The notes: a model not told the origin generated them from the letters alone. A DNA stretch of 48,264 nt from Methanobacteriota archaeon (GCA_002716085.1 PAYZ01000018.1:58428-106691); one strand, 5' to 3'. Positions 1 to 8,650 are shown, counted from the stretch's first letter. Numbers and translations: made by a program.

Positions 1-1275
1 AGATCGATCATTAGAGCATTTGGAATCCTGAAGCAGGCCGCAGCTAAAACCAACGTTAAATTGGGAGCCCTTGAAGAGGAAGTTGGCAAACTAATTTCTA
101 ACGCATGCGAAGAGGTGATATCGGGCTCTCTTGACAATCACTTTCCGCTAAGAATCTGGCAGACAGGCTCAGGAACCCAGACAAATATGAACGCAAATGA
201 GGTAATAGCAAATAGATCAATTGAGATGGCAGGAGGTCAACTGGGTAGCAAGACTCCGATACACCCAAACGATCACGTGAATAAGGCTCAGTCAAGTAAT
301 GACACGTTTCCAACGGCAATGCACATTGCCGCAGCCGAGGAGATTCAGCACAACTTAATTCCCGCAGTTAGGAAGCTCCGTTCAGAACTTTCTTCGAAGT
401 CAGAACAGTTCTCGGGAATAGTGAAAATCGGAAGAACCCACCTAATGGATGCCGTTCCTCTAACTCTTGAACAAGAGTTCGGAGCATACGTCTCTATGCT
501 TGATGCAGACTTGATTCGAATCCAATCTTCACTGCCAGACCTATTCGAACTTGCCCTAGGTGGTACTGCTGTGGGTACCGGTCTTAACACGCACCGCGAG
601 TTTGCTCACATGGTAGCAGAAGAGATCGCAGAAAAGACGGCATTACCATTCGTGAGTGCCGAGAACAAGTTTGCGCAATTGGCAGCGCATGATGCAATCG
701 TCGCAGCTTCAGGAACTCTAAACACTTTAGCCGCATCATTAATGAAAATCGCCAATGACATTAGATGGCTCGGATCGGGACCTAGATGCGGATTTGGAGA
801 ATTGGAGTTGCCCGCAAACGAACCAGGCTCCAGTATAATGCCAGGAAAGGTCAACCCGACCCAGTCAGAGGCCATTACAATGGTTTGTTGCCAAGTAATG
901 GGAAATCATACTGCTATTTCCATTGGGGGTAGCCAAGGCAACTTTGAGCTAAACGTGTTCAAGCCCATGATGATACATAATTTACTACATAGTATTAGGT
1001 TGATTTCAGACTCCTGCTCATCATTCTCTGATTATTGTGTTTCAGGATTGCAGGCTAATAGGGACAAGATCTCAGAGCATCTGGAGAATTCTCTAATGCT
1101 CGTTACCGCATTAAATCCCCATATTGGATACGACAATGCTGCAAAGATAGCAAAGAACGCCCATGAGAATGGACTGACTCTTAGGCAGAGTGCAATTGAT
1201 CTGGAAATGCTGACCAATCAAGAATTTGATGAGTGGGTGCGTCCAGAGGAAATGATTGGGCCGACTACAGAATGA
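1..1275 (+). CDS. fumC: Fumarate hydratase class II, 5' end missing
   Basis: Class II fumarase interconverts fumarate and L-malate in the TCA cycle as a cytosolic, iron-free homotetramer. The frame is open from the first base of the window and the upstream codons also match the family, so the gene begins before the window; roughly the first 50-60 residues are missing. Visible family motifs are [13 protein letters not shown] near 150-190, GRTHLMDA near 430-455 and the superfamily signature [16 protein letters not shown] near 826-873, which is the mobile active-site loop. The C-terminal region with [15 protein letters not shown] is intact and the stop is at 1273-1275. Aspartase and argininosuccinate lyase share the signature, but the N-terminal motifs are fumarase-like. 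It stands alone here; the next plus-strand gene is over 4 kb away. Confidence 0.95.
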   Translation, partial: RSIIRAFGILKQAAAKTNVKLGALEEEVGKLISNACEEVISGSLDNHFPLRIWQTGSGTQTNMNANEVIANRSIEMAGGQLGSKTPIHPNDHVNKAQSSNDTFPTAMHIAAAEEIQHNLIPAVRKLRSELSSKSEQFSGIVKIGRTHLMDAVPLTLEQEFGAYVSMLDADLIRIQSSLPDLFELALGGTAVGTGLNTHREFAHMVAEEIAEKTALPFVSAENKFAQLAAHDAIVAASGTLNTLAASLMKIANDIRWLGSGPRCGFGELELPANEPGSSIMPGKVNPTQSEAITMVCCQVMGNHTAISIGGSQGNFELNVFKPMMIHNLLHSIRLISDSCSSFSDYCVSGLQANRDKISEHLENSLMLVTALNPHIGYDNAAKIAKNAHENGLTLRQSAIDLEMLTNQEFDEWVRPEEMIGPTTE

Positions 1276-1297
1276 AAAAGAGCGTAGCTAGGACTAG

Positions 1298-1303
1298 AAA
1301 AAA
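1298..1303 (-). terminator. U-run terminator after the candidate RNA
   Basis: Six adenines on the plus strand give a run of six U on the minus-strand transcript, about 25 nt beyond the last paired element (1329-1368). Archaeal transcription commonly ends at such runs. It also sits 23 bp beyond the fumC stop on the other strand. Confidence 0.4.
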
Positions 1304-1886
1304 TAAGGGCTCGAATTAAGGTGGGAGCAACAGAGGGTTCCGCACATGGGGGAGCTTCCCCCTCTGTTAACTCCGCAGGGTCCGGGTGTCCCCCGGGCCC
1401 GAAGGCCCGGGATTCCCCGGGTAGACGACTCGGGAACTTCGTGCTCTTCCTTCGTCATTTTCCGACTAGTGAGGAATCTCCCCCTCTCTCGCCGTATCCG
1501 TTTCAGGTACTTCGTCTCCGCTTTTCCTTTCACGTCTCGATACTGGCTTCTCCACGGGTCTCCCCGCCCTTGTTGCCCAGTGTTTCCGTAGGTTTCCTTC
1601 CCCTTCCTTGCGTCCGGTTTTCTCCACCTATTTTCCCACTAACACGACCCAGGTTCAATCTCTATCCCCCTACGCGCGTGTATCTCTTCAGCTTTCAACT
1701 CGCTCTCCCCTTCCTTGCGTCCGGTTTGTCCGATTTGTTAGCCGTCGCCTTTGCGTCCACAGACGCTCCAGCTCTTCCCCGATATCCTTTCGGATTTCGG
1801 TTCTACCGCCTCGGTTTCGAGGCTCGGTTTTGTGGCCCGCGATTGGCGCCGAAGCGCCCTTCACACCACTCCCCCGGAGCGGCAAA
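1304..1886 (-). ncRNA. Candidate large structured non-coding RNA, about 580 nt, no known family recognised
   Basis: Between fumC and the next gene no frame has a plausible protein, but the minus strand folds into many hairpins capped by stable RNA tetraloops. A UUCG loop closed by C-G tops an 8-bp stem at 1392-1411 and a 5-bp stem at 1845-1858. GNRA loops occur at 1784-1795 (GAAA, with an outer 4-bp stem 1779-1782/1797-1800) and 1555-1566 (GAGA, inside a second stem 1542-1546/1577-1581). Further perfect hairpins lie at 1753-1766 and 1808-1823. A long-range 9-bp pairing 1329-1337/1360-1368 closes the 3' end, followed by a U run. A TATA-like element lies just upstream. Single-stranded parts are purine-rich. 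The conserved cores of RNase P RNA and SRP RNA were looked for and not seen. Ends are inferred from the promoter and T run. The structure is seen in sequence; expression and function are unknown. Confidence 0.6.
1599..1727 (-). repeat. Two perfect 22-bp direct repeats inside the candidate RNA
   Basis: Positions 1599-1620 and 1706-1727 are identical over 22 bp, with 107 bp from start to start. On the minus strand each contains CCGGACGCAAGGAAGGGG. A perfect repeat of this length in a non-coding stretch suggests a duplicated structural or protein-binding module of the RNA. Confidence 0.85.
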
Positions 1887-1908
1887 AAACACAGGGACGA
1901 GAGAGGCA

Positions 1909-1921
1909 CATAAACATTTCG
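1909..1921 (-). promoter_or_regulatory. TATA-like promoter of the candidate RNA
   Basis: On the minus strand the sequence reads CGAAAT then GTTTATG, resembling an archaeal BRE plus TATA element. It lies 42 bp or more beyond the stop of the upstream propeller gene and about 25 nt before the inferred RNA start near 1886. Assignment rests on sequence resemblance and position only. Confidence 0.4.
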
Positions 1922-1962
1922 CGAATTTAGCCGTAGTTCACTGGAAATAGGGGTCTAAAATG

Positions 1963-3066
1963 CTATTTTTCCACTGCAAATTTTCCCCCTCGCAGCTCAC
2001 GTATTTTCTTTCTTAGCGAAACTCGTTTTTCTTCTTGCCCAAACTCTTCTTCAGAACGGCCGTGACGACGCCGAATCACTTCCCCCTCTAACAGGTAGAT
2101 ATTTCCTGTAGAATCACCAAGGCAAATCGACTCTCCATCATTGAAAATCGAACTAATCCTAAAGTCATGTGAAACACTCAATTCGATTTTCCCTGTCAGA
2201 TCAATGATGTGAAGTAGAGACTCTTCTTTCCATGTAAAAGCCCAAACTGCTCTCTCATTGTCCAAGGATGGGCCGAATGAGACTAACTCAACAGGGCTCC
2301 CAAGATCTATCGACCAAGATTCGAAACTCTCTCCCGAAACAACTTTCCCCTCCTCAAGCCCTGCAACCCAGCCATTATCATAGTCAATTGAACAAATCGG
2401 AGAGTAACCTGCGATGATGGAAGAAGCTCCTACTTCACTAATTTCGGAAATAACTCCATCGCTATGCCCCAATACTACTGGTCCTCGCCCGTCCCCCTTT
2501 CCCACTGTTACTGGGGAATCTCCAGCCAGTGAAATGTGACCAAGCTCGCTCCCTCCCTGCAAAGTTCCAGCACCACACTTGGGTCTACTAAGGCCAAATA
2601 CAACTTCGTTTCCATAGGCAGAAAGAGACCATGCCCTACCAATTGTGGCCCAAGATCGACACAATTCCCCACTGAAACCAATTTTCCAAATAGCACCTTC
2701 TGAATAATCCTGAATCTCAAAGTTGTAGACAGATGTCGACACAAAAACACCCTCCTCGAAGCAACAAACAAAGTCGCTAGAACCTTCTAGCTCCAAACTC
2801 CATAGGATTTCCCCAGAGCTAATCTGAATCGAATGAACCTTGTCTGACTCAGTAAAGAATAGCACACCTTTTCGATAGTCCGAGTCTGAGCAAGGACCCT
2901 CAAAAGACCTCCTCCATTTCTCATCCCCACTGTCCATATCCCAGCAAACTAATTCGCCGGACTTAGAACCGGCAACAACACTCCCTTCGGATATCCTAAC
3001 AAATGAGCACTCGCCTTTTATCTCCCTAACAAAGGAACAATAGCTATGCAAGTTGGCTCGAAACAT
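1963..3066 (-). CDS. PQQ/WD40-like beta-propeller protein
   Basis: A protein of 367 residues built of short repeated strands of the type 'G(S/D)xxGxLxxW(D/E)xxSGexxW', for example GSKSGELVCWDMDSGDEKW and GDSTGNIYLLEGE, typical of PQQ-like or WD40-like beta-propellers. No signal peptide is seen, so it is probably cytosolic and a binding scaffold rather than an enzyme. The C-terminal 40 residues are charged and basic. The frame also allows a GTG start at 3120, but the ATG at 3066 has a GGAGG 12 nt upstream and gives a cleaner N-terminus; the longer form would overlap the carboxypeptidase gene. It follows that gene closely and may be co-transcribed. Specific partner unknown. Confidence 0.7.
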   Translation of the reverse strand: MFRANLHSYCSFVREIKGECSFVRISEGSVVAGSKSGELVCWDMDSGDEKWRRSFEGPCSDSDYRKGVLFFTESDKVHSIQISSGEILWSLELEGSSDFVCCFEEGVFVSTSVYNFEIQDYSEGAIWKIGFSGELCRSWATIGRAWSLSAYGNEVVFGLSRPKCGAGTLQGGSELGHISLAGDSPVTVGKGDGRGPVVLGHSDGVISEISEVGASSIIAGYSPICSIDYDNGWVAGLEEGKVVSGESFESWSIDLGSPVELVSFGPSLDNERAVWAFTWKEESLLHIIDLTGKIELSVSHDFRISSIFNDGESICLGDSTGNIYLLEGEVIRRRHGRSEEEFGQEEKRVSLRKKIRELRGGKFAVEK

Positions 3067-3106
3067 GTTTATCGAAAGCGCCTCCAATAACCAAATGACC
3101 CAAATT

Positions 3107-4609
3107 TCATGCGGAAACACCGTACAAACTCTCTACTTTGGAACTAAGATAGCTTACGAAGGCGTCGGGAGAAGGGGGCGATCCAGTAGCTTCTTCAATT
3201 AGATCCGCAGGTTCCAGAAGGCTCCCTCTGCTGTGCACATTTTCTCTCATCCAATTTAGTAGGTGAGAAAACTCACCTTTTCGAATCTGTTCGTCATGGT
3301 CTGGTAAGTCGCTTCTTGCAGCCTCTAGAAGTTGAGCCGCATACAGGTTCCCAAGGGTATAAGTTGGGAAGTAACCAATCGCACCCATAGACCAATGAAT
3401 ATCCTGGAGGACTCCAAGAGAACTATTTGTGGATCTTATTCCCAGGAAATCTTCGTACATTTCATCCCAAGCATCAGGCAACTCGTCTACTTGCAAATCG
3501 CCTGAAATCAACCGCTTCTCGATCTCGTACCTGATCATAATATGCAAATTGTAAGTCGCTTCGTCAGCATCCACTCTTATCAAACCGGGCTCGACCAGAT
3601 TTACCGCTCTCCATAGCTGATCGGAATCGACTCCTTCCATATTTTCCGGGAAGAATTTCTTCCATAAGGATAGAGACCATTCACAGAATTCCTTGGACCT
3701 TCCAACTTGATTTTCCCAAAGCCTACTCTGACTCTCGTGAATACCCAACCCATTTGCCTTTCCAGCAGGCTGGAAGTCCAAGTGTCGAGGCCTTCCTTGT
3801 TCGTATGTCCCATGTCCGGTCTCATGCATTGAACCGAATAGAGAACCAAAGGGCTCATCCTCGTTATAACGAGTTGTCCATCTGACATCATCCGGATTCG
3901 GCCCTCCGCAAAACGGGTGTGTAGACAAATCTCTTCTGCCAGCCGAGAAATCGAAACCAATAGCTTCTGCAACGCTCTGGCTCAACTCTTCCTGAGACTT
4001 CTGGCTCCAATTGTTGTCAATGACCCAAGAAAGGTCTGGCCTAAGCCCTCTGCCCACTACCGCCTTGATTAGAGGGGACACGTTCTCTCTTAGACCTGAG
4101 AAGAGGGGATCCAACCTCTCAACAGTCAATCCCGTCTCATAAAGATCCAGAAGGGCGTCATATCTCAGATTCTCGTAACCAAAGAAATCTGCCTTTGCTC
4201 TGGCTTGTTCAATTGAAATAGCAAGGTCATCTCTGAAAATTGAAAAGTCATCCTTCTCCCTTGCCTCCGTCCAAGAGACAATGGATCTTGAACGGTGAAT
4301 TGCCATCTCTTCAACAAAATCTGTAGGCAACTTAGTAGCCCTGTCATATGCCTCCCTCACCAGTCTGATGTTTGCCGATTGAACCTCTCCAACATCACCA
4401 ACGCTCTCGATTTCTTCTAGCAATTCCCCAACCCCTGGATTGGTCAGCCTCTCGTGTGAAGTCTTCGAAATCCATGCAAGCTGCTCGGCTCTTAGTGGAG
4501 CAGCTTTTTTTGGCATCAGCACTTCTTGATCCCAACTAAGAAGGCTACCAATCTGACCAATTAGGTCTATTTCCCTTAGTCTATTGAGTAGATCTTCGTA
4601 GGCTTTCAT
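3107..4609 (-). CDS. M32-family metallocarboxypeptidase (carboxypeptidase Taq type)
   Basis: M32 carboxypeptidases remove C-terminal amino acids from peptides using one divalent metal in a mostly helical fold. At 500 residues the protein has the normal family length. The metal site is visible as MHETGHGTYEQG with HETGH at residues 262-266, and the third ligand lies in HESQSRLWEN (291-300). The family-specific HPFCGG motif is at 231-236 and the conserved MRENVHSRGS motif near the C-terminus. No signal peptide, so it acts in the cytosol, probably in peptide recycling. The start ATG at 4609 matches family N-termini (EDLLNRLREIDLIGQIGSLL). The propeller gene follows at once. Confidence 0.93.
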   Translation of the reverse strand: MKAYEDLLNRLREIDLIGQIGSLLSWDQEVLMPKKAAPLRAEQLAWISKTSHERLTNPGVGELLEEIESVGDVGEVQSANIRLVREAYDRATKLPTDFVEEMAIHRSRSIVSWTEAREKDDFSIFRDDLAISIEQARAKADFFGYENLRYDALLDLYETGLTVERLDPLFSGLRENVSPLIKAVVGRGLRPDLSWVIDNNWSQKSQEELSQSVAEAIGFDFSAGRRDLSTHPFCGGPNPDDVRWTTRYNEDEPFGSLFGSMHETGHGTYEQGRPRHLDFQPAGKANGLGIHESQSRLWENQVGRSKEFCEWSLSLWKKFFPENMEGVDSDQLWRAVNLVEPGLIRVDADEATYNLHIMIRYEIEKRLISGDLQVDELPDAWDEMYEDFLGIRSTNSSLGVLQDIHWSMGAIGYFPTYTLGNLYAAQLLEAARSDLPDHDEQIRKGEFSHLLNWMRENVHSRGSLLEPADLIEEATGSPPSPDAFVSYLSSKVESLYGVSA

Positions 4610-4660
4610 ATGTAGCCGACCATAGTCTAAGACAAATAGCTTTCAGAGTCATAACCAAGG

Positions 4661-5545
4661 TCAAACTCCTAGAGTGGCTCTAAGTGCAATACCTATTCCA
4701 TAGGAAATAAGGCTCACCACACCTAGAATCCCTACCATCTCAACGAAGCGGCTTCTGAAAGAAATCTCCTCGACAACTGAAATGTAAAAATTGAACAAAG
4801 CTACAATTAGCATGCCTATCGCAAAAGTCGCGAATAGTGCTTGGGAATAAGCTTCCAAACCCAAATAGTCAGGAGATTCGGGTTTGATTAGGAGATATGG
4901 TGAAATGAGAAGAATTACTGTAAGAAGATACGAGATCCAAGTGAAAAATGCCGCTTTTAATGGAGACTCGATTTTCTTCTCAGCACGCGAGGACAAGTAT
5001 TCAGAAGCTCCCATGCTGAATGATGCAGCAATCCCGGTGACCAGTCCTGCAAGTGCCACTAGTCGAATATCCCGCAATGCAAAGGTCAGTCCCGCTAGAG
5101 CTCCAGTTAGCTCTACCAGAGCATCTGACATCCCTAAGACAACGCTTCCAGAATACCTCAATCTCTCTTCGTCGAGCATCTCAATCATGTTCTTCTCGTG
5201 AGCCTCTTCCTCTTCGGCAATATCGTGAAGCCCTAGTTCTCTATATTCGGCTGCAGCGTCTTTCTCTGTATTCTCCATCATTTTAACAGAGAAAGTGAAA
5301 CCGAAAATTCTGGCTAGGAGAACCTGTCTAATTACCTTGAGTCTGTTAGGTAAAACACTCTCTCCAGTCATCTTTTGGATTTCTTTTTCATGCCTCTCTT
5401 CTTCAAGAGAAATCCCTTCCAGGATTGACCTATTCGCTGGATCGCGTTGTATTTTTGCTAGTCTTCTGTAGACTTCTGCTTCTGTTGCTTCCATTCTCTG
5501 AAGTTCAATCAACCTATCTCTGGTGGTTTCGTCCACAATACACAA
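4661..5545 (-). CDS. Ferritin-like domain fused to VIT1/CCC1-type iron transporter (MbfA-like)
   Basis: An N-terminal ferritin-like (rubrerythrin) domain, about residues 10-125, carries carboxylate/histidine iron-ligand candidates in RMEATEAE (18-24), SLEEERHEKE (46-55), ENTEKDAAAEY (91-101) and IAEEEEAHEKN (109-119). From about residue 130 follows a VIT1/CCC1 membrane domain with around five hydrophobic segments and the conserved SMGASEYLSSRAEKK (177-191). This architecture is known from bacterial MbfA, a membrane-bound ferritin that exports iron; the same role is inferred here. The start is uncertain: TTG at 5545 (after GAGGG) or GTG at 5536, since no ATG fits. The STAND ATPase gene starts 15 bp away in the other direction, so promoters must overlap the coding ends. 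Confidence 0.88.
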   Translation of the reverse strand: MCIVDETTRDRLIELQRMEATEAEVYRRLAKIQRDPANRSILEGISLEEERHEKEIQKMTGESVLPNRLKVIRQVLLARIFGFTFSVKMMENTEKDAAAEYRELGLHDIAEEEEAHEKNMIEMLDEERLRYSGSVVLGMSDALVELTGALAGLTFALRDIRLVALAGLVTGIAASFSMGASEYLSSRAEKKIESPLKAAFFTWISYLLTVILLISPYLLIKPESPDYLGLEAYSQALFATFAIGMLIVALFNFYISVVEEISFRSRFVEMVGILGVVSLISYGIGIALRATLGV

Positions 5546-5560
5546 TCTAAACCCTCACTA

Positions 5561-7189
5561 ATGAAATTGACCATCCTATTTCGATGGCCATACTTGCGAA
5601 CTCTTGATGTCAACCCTGCTGGACGAAGACTCGTGGCACCAGCCGAAACCAGGCCAAGCATACCCGTGAAGGATCGCATAATCCTTCACCTATGGGAACA
5701 GGATCACCAAGCCGATCACTACATAGTCTCACCCGAGGTTACTAGATCAGGTATAGCTGAGTCATGTGCTTTGCATCCTCCCAATGTATCTAGGGCTATG
5801 AGACAATTGACGTCGAAGGGTCTGATTTCTCAGCATAGTAGGACGGTCAGGGGGGAAAATCGACGCCAAAAGACCTGGCAGTTGACCGACGAGGGACGAG
5901 AAGATGCTAGGGAACGAGTAATGCAACTTAGAACTCAAACGGTCTTGGTCAGATCAAAGGACGGAGAATTACTAGAGTTACGCGCAGATGAGGCTGCGAA
6001 CAAGCTCAGGGCCGGGTTAAGCCTGCTTCAAGTCCTGATGCACGCCCAGCATGAGGGAATTCTGAACTTTGGCGACATTCGCTTCGGAGCGCTTGTAACC
6101 GGCTCAGGAAACATCCCCCCTCCGGGCTCTATTTCCATATTGGCTGGAGCTCACTCAACATATCATACGAGACCTCCAACAACGAGGACAGTACATGGTC
6201 GGAAGGAAGAGAAGAGAGCACTCGATGCGTGGCTAGAATCGCAAAAGTCAATGCTTGTCCTGACGGGAATTGCAGGTTGCGGCAAGACAACACTTGCCTC
6301 TCACTGGCTTTCAGACTTGATGGACAAGGATACTACATTTGATGCAATGTACTATCCCTGCCAGCCATGGGACTCTCCTCTGGGAATCGCAACAAGCCTT
6401 CTTCATAGGATTGGGATAATTGAAAAGTCGAAAGACCCTTACAATATTCTGGAGACCCTCCCATACAAGCCTGCAGCTAAACTGGAGCTGGACTCCTTCA
6501 GGAGACGACTAACGGCTCACCTTCTGGACGAGGAGTCTCTTATTGGAACAGAATCGATAAATCCAGACCACGGGCAAATATTGGTAATTTTGGATGACGT
6601 ACACAATTTCGGAACCAGAGCAAATCACTTATTCGGAGCCCTACTACAGGCCGCCGAGTCTTCAAAATTGAGACTTCTACTTATTTCTAGATCATATCTA
6701 GGGTTTTATGATCGTAGAGACGTCCACACTAGGGATCGAGTCGAAGAACTGTCACTATCTGGTCTTTCGTTTGACGAAATTTCCTCATGGTTGGAATCGA
6801 TTGACGTTCCAGAACAAACTCTGCCAGAGGAGATATACAGAGTCACAGGAGGGCACCCCTTAGCTGTAGAACTCCTGGAGATGTATGGAAAAACCATTCA
6901 CGAGGATTGGACTCGTTTCCTGGACGAGGAGATTCTGAATGTCCTACCGTCGGAGGACAAGGAGATTCTCTCTATCCTGGCTGTCTCAGATATGCCCGTT
7001 CCTTGGAACATTTTGGCGAGAGCCGCAGGAGTGGACGGCTCCCCCCCTGCCCAGCTATTAGAGAGGGGGTTGATGCTTGAATTCGATGAAGGCATGTGGT
7101 TACATGAAGCCCTCCGATCTAGGCTCCTAAGGGAGGTAGGCGAACCTTTGGACGAGAGGTTGAGGAAATTGGAGAAAGCTAGAAACTAG
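5561..7189 (+). CDS. Winged-helix STAND-type ATPase
   Basis: A 542-residue protein with an N-terminal MarR-like winged helix (about 36-112: ALHPPNVSRAMRQLTSKGLI then a basic wing) and a STAND/AP-ATPase module. Walker A is GIAGCGKTTLA (236-246), Walker B is LVILDDVH (341-348), a sensor arginine lies in LLLISRS (372-378) and the STAND GxP-type motif is GGHPLAVELL (430-439). The rest is helical. STAND proteins are signal-gated switches; with a DNA-binding domain it is probably a transcription regulator whose ligand is unknown. No TPR or WD sensor repeats are visible, which is unusually short for the class. A GTG at 5666 could be the true start because the first 35 residues match no domain. Its stop codon overlaps that of the convergent thioredoxin gene in a shared CTAG. 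Confidence 0.8.
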   Translation: MKLTILFRWPYLRTLDVNPAGRRLVAPAETRPSIPVKDRIILHLWEQDHQADHYIVSPEVTRSGIAESCALHPPNVSRAMRQLTSKGLISQHSRTVRGENRRQKTWQLTDEGREDARERVMQLRTQTVLVRSKDGELLELRADEAANKLRAGLSLLQVLMHAQHEGILNFGDIRFGALVTGSGNIPPPGSISILAGAHSTYHTRPPTTRTVHGRKEEKRALDAWLESQKSMLVLTGIAGCGKTTLASHWLSDLMDKDTTFDAMYYPCQPWDSPLGIATSLLHRIGIIEKSKDPYNILETLPYKPAAKLELDSFRRRLTAHLLDEESLIGTESINPDHGQILVILDDVHNFGTRANHLFGALLQAAESSKLRLLLISRSYLGFYDRRDVHTRDRVEELSLSGLSFDEISSWLESIDVPEQTLPEEIYRVTGGHPLAVELLEMYGKTIHEDWTRFLDEEILNVLPSEDKEILSILAVSDMPVPWNILARAAGVDGSPPAQLLERGLMLEFDEGMWLHEALRSRLLREVGEPLDERLRKLEKARN

Positions 7190-7503
7190 GTCATGTGCCG
7201 ATCTAGCCAAGAATCCATTCCTTGCTTTGGCATAGCACCAGTCATCCTGTCTACCACCTCTCCATCCTTGAATAGGATAAGGGCCGGAATTCCTCTAATT
7301 CCGAATTTCCCAGATGTCAGAGGGTTGACGTCGGTATTCACCTTTGCAATGGTAATCTCGCGTTCTTCGGCTATCTGTGCAAGAACGGGACCAACCATCC
7401 TACAGGGTCCGCACCAAGGTGCCCAGAAGTCGACTAGAACCCAATCGTCGCTCTTCGTCGCCACATCAAAGTCCGAATCACTCACATCTACAACCTTCCC
7501 CAT
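7186..7503 (-). CDS. trxA: Thioredoxin
   Basis: A single-domain thioredoxin of 105 residues reducing protein disulfides in the cytosol. The active site WAPWCGPCRM places CGPC at residues 31-34, followed by the cis-proline loop GIRGIPALILFKDGE. The start is ATG at 7503, with AGGTGG about 6 nt upstream; the frame extends 32 codons further but that part has no thioredoxin similarity. The gene diverges from rpe across 111 bp, so both probably have promoters in that gap. Confidence 0.93.
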   Translation of the reverse strand: MGKVVDVSDSDFDVATKSDDWVLVDFWAPWCGPCRMVGPVLAQIAEEREITIAKVNTDVNPLTSGKFGIRGIPALILFKDGEVVDRMTGAMPKQGMDSWLDRHMT

Positions 7504-7614
7504 TATTCCACCTGACTTTTCGATGGCAACGCACCATATCAACATGTGTATCAGGAGTCCAAAAGCGTAGGAGGTATTGAGAACCGACACCCTTCCCATC
7601 TGAATGACAAGCTG

Positions 7615-8295
7615 ATGGAAATCACTCCCAGTATACTAACTGCTGACTTCTGTAGATTAGGTGAAACCGTCGATGAAGCCATAGACTCTGGAATAAACTG
7701 GTTACACATGGACGTCATGGATGGAAACTGGGTTGTAAACAGAACAATCACCTTTGGCCCAGCTCTAATAAAATCAGTAAGAAAAAGAGCCGGCCCTGAA
7801 GTCTTCATAGACTGTCATCTGATGATTACCAATGCAGAGGAAACTTGGGACCAGTATGTAGAAGCTGGAGTGGACATGGTAATTGCCCACATTGAGGCAG
7901 TAGATGACTTTCCGAAACTAATTTCAAATCTACATGAGGCTGGAAAAATGGTTGGCTGTGTCTTGAATCCTGACACTCCCACTGACGACGTTATGGGAAT
8001 CCTCTCCGATCTTGATTTGGTCTTGGTAATGTCAGTAGTTCCCGGGAAGGGGGGGCAGTCATTCATGCCTGAAGTAGAGCAAAAGGTTAGAGATTTCAGA
8101 CGAGCTATTGATTTGCAGATTGATGAAGGTGGGAAGAAGACAAAGCTGATGATTGATGGAGGAATAAAGGATCACAATGCAGCAATGGTCTCTGAGTGGG
8201 GTATTGACATAGCTGTTGTAGGATCTGGACTAATCAATAGCAAAGGGTCGATTAGTGAGAATCTGAGATCAATTGCTAAATCTTTAGAGAAGTAG
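7615..8295 (+). CDS. rpe: Ribulose-phosphate 3-epimerase
   Basis: A TIM-barrel enzyme converting D-ribulose 5-phosphate and D-xylulose 5-phosphate in the pentose phosphate pathway. The 226 residues match the family length. Metal and catalytic residues are visible: MEITPSILTADF at the start, H31 and D33 in HMDVMDG, H68 in CHLMI, and D181 in MIDGGI. The phosphate-contact loop reads MSVVPGKGGQSF where most members have MSVNPGFGGQ, so the usual Asn is Val. ATG at 7615 is preferred because homologous sequence starts there; the frame is open from 7546 without similarity. It leads a plus-strand run with bolA, the glutaredoxin and the transporter. Confidence 0.93.
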   Translation: MEITPSILTADFCRLGETVDEAIDSGINWLHMDVMDGNWVVNRTITFGPALIKSVRKRAGPEVFIDCHLMITNAEETWDQYVEAGVDMVIAHIEAVDDFPKLISNLHEAGKMVGCVLNPDTPTDDVMGILSDLDLVLVMSVVPGKGGQSFMPEVEQKVRDFRRAIDLQIDEGGKKTKLMIDGGIKDHNAAMVSEWGIDIAVVGSGLINSKGSISENLRSIAKSLEK

Positions 8296-8303
8296 TTTAA
8301 ATT
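8296..8303 (+). promoter_or_regulatory. TATA-like element for bolA; leaderless start predicted
   Basis: TTTAAATT lies right after the rpe stop and is centred about 27 nt before the bolA ATG at 8327. That is the archaeal TATA-to-start distance, so the mRNA would begin at or next to the start codon. No Shine-Dalgarno sequence is seen in between. Confidence 0.5.
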
Positions 8304-8326
8304 GGTGCTTTCCTCTCCAATATCAC

Positions 8327-8650
8327 ATGGTTACCACTGAGTGGATGAGGCAAGAAGTCCTGAAGGTGATTCCCGATGCCTCAGTAGAAGTATCCGATTT
8401 ACACGGTTCAGGAGATCACTTCCACGTTAGAGTAATTTCCGAATCCTTCGAAGGAGTGCGGCCACTTCAGAGACAGAAGCCAATATTGAGCCATTTCAAG
8501 ACCTATATTTCTGACAACACTGTCCACGCTCTCGATTTGAAGTGCATGACACCCAAGCAAGCTGAACAATCCGGAGAGACTGAGTTCGACCCACATGGTC
8601 AAGAGCAAGAGTTCTATGGGGTACATATTCGAAGACCCAGAAAGGAATGA
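8327..8650 (+). CDS. bolA: BolA family protein
   Basis: A 107-residue protein with the BolA fold signatures GSGDHFHVRVIS (about 27-38) and the C-terminal VHALDLKCMTP (66-76), where the conserved histidine can share an iron-sulfur cluster with a monothiol glutaredoxin. The next gene is exactly such a glutaredoxin and its start overlaps the bolA stop, so the two are probably translated together and act as a heterocomplex. The C-terminal extension of about 30 residues is charged and not typical of the domain. Known BolA-Grx complexes act in iron-sulfur trafficking or iron sensing; which applies here is not visible. Confidence 0.88.
   Translation: MVTTEWMRQEVLKVIPDASVEVSDLHGSGDHFHVRVISESFEGVRPLQRQKPILSHFKTYISDNTVHALDLKCMTPKQAEQSGETEFDPHGQEQEFYGVHIRRPRKE

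Noticed and set aside
1640-1685. tRNA-like T-loop (AGGTTCAATC) on the plus strand
   Set aside because: No acceptor, D or anticodon stems can be drawn around it.
1304-1886. RNase P RNA or SRP RNA as the identity of the structured RNA
   Set aside because: The conserved core motifs of both were searched for by eye and not found, and the length is well above the usual ~300-350 nt.
1321-1950. Plus-strand open frame of 209 codons, and shorter frames on both strands, in the region of the candidate RNA
   Set aside because: Composition is Pro/Ser/Phe/Arg-rich with no domain, which follows from a pyrimidine-rich strand with few stops. The minus strand has RNA-type tetraloop hairpins instead.
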